DNA of 64,000 nt from Bradyrhizobium guangdongense (GTDB taxonomy: Bacteria > Pseudomonadota > Alphaproteobacteria > Rhizobiales > Xanthobacteraceae). Of the stretch, positions 61,979 through 64,000 are shown in pieces. The position numbers and the translations under genes were made by a program. The DNA lies in assembly GCF_004114975.1 (NCBI RefSeq), contig NZ_CP030051.1, positions 1,240,001-1,304,000 on the forward strand. Reading direction: 5' to 3'. Each line of letters starts with the position of its first letter. Position 1 is the stretch's first letter. The notes under the pieces were generated by a model. The model was not told where the DNA came from, searched no databases, and saw only the letters and a list, made by a program, of their open reading frames with translations.

Positions 61979-63160
61979 ATGCGTTTTGTGATTGTCGGAG
62001 CAGGCCTCGCGGGGCACACAGCCGCCGTGCATCTTCGCGAGTTGGCGCCACAAGCCAAGATCGATATTCTCGGAGACGAACTCGGCCTGCCGTATGATCG
62101 CCCGCCGCTGTCCAAAGAAGTCCTTGGCGAGGGCGCACCGCGCTATCTGGCAAACGCGGAGACCTATCATGAGAACGGTATTTCGTATCATCCCGGACAA
62201 ACCGCGACGCAGATCGATCGAAACCGCTCCGAAATTCTAACCGCTTGCGGAAATGCTTATGCTTACGATCGGCTACTCCTCGCGACCGGATCGCGGGCGA
62301 GAAAATTGCCGGATAGCGTCGGGCAAAGCTCGAAAATTCTCTATCTGCGAACGCTTGAAGACGCGGTTCGCTTGAAATCCGTGCTTCGGGAATCGCGTCG
62401 AATTGCTGTGATCGGCGGCGGGTTCATTGGGTTAGAGGTTGCTGCCGCCGCTCGAGCGATGGCCTGCGAGGTTTTTCTGTTTGAGATGACGGATCGGATA
62501 CTATCTCGCGGCATGCCTGCTATCCTGAGCCGTTGGGCTGAGAAATTGCATCGCCTGAACGGAGTCCAGTTCGAATTTGGCTCAAAGATCGATTCAATTC
62601 ATCATCAGGATGATGGTTCGTTGCGATTGCGCTGGAATGCATTCGCAGATGTCGACGCAGTCGTTGTCGGGATCGGGGTTCAACCCAACACCCAACTTGC
62701 ATCGGACGCGGGGCTGGACGTCGATGATGGTATTGTCGTGGATGATCGCTGCCAGACATCTGATCCGGCGATCTTCGCTGCGGGAGAGGTGACGTCACAC
62801 CCCGTCTTAGGCGGCGCGTTTCGTCAGCGACTTGAGTCCTGGAAGGTGGCCTCGGGCCAATCGCTGGTCGCGGCGAAATCCATGGCAGGGATTGACTCGC
62901 ATTATGCGGAGCCGCCGTGGCTATGGTCGGACCAGTTTGGACACAACATTCAGTCGTTAGGAGTGCTGCAAAATGCTGACCGCAGTGTCGTGCTGGACGA
63001 TCCTGAAACGAACAATTGGACGGCAATCTTCCTCGATAGTCACGATAAAATTGCCGGCGCAATCGCGGTGAACAACGGCCGTGATATTTCGATGCTAAAG
63101 CGTGCCTTGCTTCATGACGGAATCATTCCAGAGAAACTGCTCAATAGAGCCGCCAGATAG
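61979..63160 (+). CDS. Ferredoxin reductase (BphA4/AndAa-like) of the dioxygenase
   Basis: Start ATG 61979 with AGGGAG upstream. The 393-residue flavoprotein has FAD motif FVIVGAGLAGHTAAVHLREL, ATGSRARKLP, NAD motif IAVIGGGFIGLEVAAAARAM and the second FAD contact IFAAGEVTSHP. It transfers electrons from NAD(P)H to the Rieske ferredoxin, completing a three-component dioxygenase within four genes. The order ferredoxin, alpha, beta, reductase differs from that of fused BenC-type reductases. The 146-base gap before it holds no gene. Confidence 0.92.
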   Translation: MRFVIVGAGLAGHTAAVHLRELAPQAKIDILGDELGLPYDRPPLSKEVLGEGAPRYLANAETYHENGISYHPGQTATQIDRNRSEILTACGNAYAYDRLLLATGSRARKLPDSVGQSSKILYLRTLEDAVRLKSVLRESRRIAVIGGGFIGLEVAAAARAMACEVFLFEMTDRILSRGMPAILSRWAEKLHRLNGVQFEFGSKIDSIHHQDDGSLRLRWNAFADVDAVVVGIGVQPNTQLASDAGLDVDDGIVVDDRCQTSDPAIFAAGEVTSHPVLGGAFRQRLESWKVASGQSLVAAKSMAGIDSHYAEPPWLWSDQFGHNIQSLGVLQNADRSVVLDDPETNNWTAIFLDSHDKIAGAIAVNNGRDISMLKRALLHDGIIPEKLLNRAAR

Positions 63161-63618
63161 CGCTCCTATTACGTGTTCATCATGAGAACCGAGATACCGA
63201 GCGATATGCTTGGCTTCGACCAAACTCATTGCGCCTATGTTGGCGCGGTTCATGGCGACGGACAGAAGCTTTTTTGAAGGCTCGCCGAGTGCGTCATTTC
63301 GCTAAGCGAGCCGAAGGGTAGCCCTCGGAGAGCATCCTCAGGAAAGAGTCAGAGCGGGGTTCCCATTGTCGGCTCTCCAATAGGCCGAATAGTAAAGCCG
63401 GTTTGGGCCCGCGCCATGCGCAGTTTTCGTTGCCTATTCCGAAGCTCTAGCCGGGACCGCGTTCGCAGCCGCGCCTTCCCGATCCGGCTAAGCTGGTCCC
63501 GCCGATGTTCAAGTGCGTCATGGCGGCGGATAAGGGGCCGGAAGGCGAGAGGAAGTTGTCAGTTAAGGTAGATAGCATCAAAGCAGAAGGGGACGCCGCA
63601 TGTATTGTAATATAGCCG
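63161..63618. other. Non-coding stretch at the right end of the cargo
   Basis: About 460 bases show no convincing gene. Inverted pieces GACCAGCTTAGCCGG and CCGGCTAGAGC on the minus strand around 63455-63505 could be the remains of a mobile element end. Nothing more definite can be said. This is the boundary between the catabolic cluster and the next minus-strand gene. Confidence 0.3.
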
Positions 63619-64000
63619 TCAGATCCTCGGTTGCCGCGTCGCGCGACGCACCCGTCGACCATAACGCTCGTTATCCGTCGGATCGGGGTGCTTGCCGCCG
63701 CCCTTCCAGTCGTCGGAGATCAGCCAGTCCTCGAAATAGTAAAGCCACGTTGTGGCCCAGGGTACGAATGTCTGATCGATCCGCATCGTGCCGGTCCACT
63801 CGCGCGTTCCTGGCAACGTGAGGCACAGGCGCAGGGGATCATGATAGACGTGCGGCAGGGGCCGCTCACCCGCCAAAGCCGAAAGCTCGGGGTCCGTGAC
63901 GAAGACGCTTGGTGTTTCGCCCCGCTGAAATGTAATGCGCATGGAGTATTCACGGCTAAGGGGCGTCGGCCTGTCACGATAATCCCAAATAAAGCCAGTC
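63619..64000 (-). CDS. E2/UBC-like hypothetical protein, C-terminal part
   Basis: The minus-strand frame is open from the window edge (64000) to the stop at 63619-63621, so its start is missing. About 126 residues are visible: PTPLSREYSMRITFQRGETP, then PELSALAGERPLPHVYHDP, RLCLTLPGTREW and TFVPWATTWLYYFEDW, with a WKGGGKHP segment and a basic tail. The order of a beta meander, an LPHVY/LCL strand with a cysteine in LCL, and a PW...WL..FE helix resembles prokaryotic E2-like (ubiquitin-conjugating) proteins found near ThiF and JAB genes. The cysteine is in the expected place. This is recognition by pattern; neighbouring genes are not visible. Confidence 0.55.
   Translation of the reverse strand, partial: TGFIWDYRDRPTPLSREYSMRITFQRGETPSVFVTDPELSALAGERPLPHVYHDPLRLCLTLPGTREWTGTMRIDQTFVPWATTWLYYFEDWLISDDWKGGGKHPDPTDNERYGRRVRRATRQPRI

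Noticed and set aside
63455-63505. Insertion-sequence end
   Set aside because: Some inverted pieces are visible, but there is no transposase and no defined target duplication.
63447-63662. 71-codon minus-strand frame
   Set aside because: It overlaps the end of the better-supported E2-like gene and has no recognisable sequence.

Overview
The window looks like the interior of an integrative and conjugative element (ICE) or a closely related plasmid from an alphaproteobacterium of the order Hyphomicrobiales, most likely the Bradyrhizobium/Mesorhizobium neighbourhood. The basis is gene content and order: a ParB-type protein, a strawberry-notch helicase fused to a methylase, toprim, DUF2493 and DUF736 genes, a DUF2285 regulatory module, RepA, TraF, a transglycosylase, a DUF3363 relaxase, TraG, and a trbBCDEJKLFGI operon. 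This is the arrangement known from ICEMlSym of Mesorhizobium loti R7A and its relatives. No integrase, attachment site, rRNA or tRNA gene was recognised, so the element ends lie outside the window. Everything is judged from sequence alone.

Layout. (1) 1-8.9 kb: DNA-processing and maintenance genes (ParB C-terminus, MTase-SNF2, toprim, DUF2493, a membrane protein, DUF736). Repeated leader sequences precede two of them. (2) 9.0-11.0 kb: a compact excision switch with divergent qseC-like repressor and qseM-like antiactivator, then an fseA-like activator split over two reading frames that only join by a +1 frameshift, then an rdfS-like excisionase. (3) 11.0-18.6 kb: RepA with three iteron-like repeats, DUF2840, TraF, transglycosylase, an oriT candidate, relaxase, coupling protein and CopG regulator. 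(4) 18.8-20.1 kb: an MFS transporter lodged between copG and trbB, flanked by near-identical 18-bp boxes. (5) 20.3-29.9 kb: the trb mating-pair-formation operon. (6) 29.9-32.3 kb: a LysR regulator and a traI/traR quorum-sensing pair, all on the minus strand.

(7) 32.6-63.2 kb is catabolic cargo. It holds a GMC oxidoreductase, a CaiB/BaiF CoA-transferase, a sugar-type ABC importer, a FadR/GntR regulator, glutathione reductase, an acyl-CoA ligase, a semialdehyde-type dehydrogenase, a VOC protein, glycolate oxidase GlcDEF, a Dpp-type ABC importer, a large FAD oxidase, a glutathione S-transferase and a complete three-component Rieske ring-hydroxylating dioxygenase. The striking point is regulatory. 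Palindromes of the form TTGGT-N3-ACCAA (the PdhR/LldR/FadR type) lie in front of nearly every transcription unit in this region, so one GntR protein probably controls the whole island. The enzymes suggest uptake and oxidation of an aromatic compound, perhaps with an ether or glycol side chain that yields glycolate, with a glutathione-dependent step. The substrate is not established. (8) The right edge carries the C-terminal part of a minus-strand gene whose sequence resembles prokaryotic E2-like proteins.

How it may work together: the traR/traI pair senses density and drives the fseA-like activator. Frameshifting and the antiactivator limit active FseA, which turns on the excisionase and transfer genes. 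RlxS, TraG and Trb then move the element together with its catabolic cargo.
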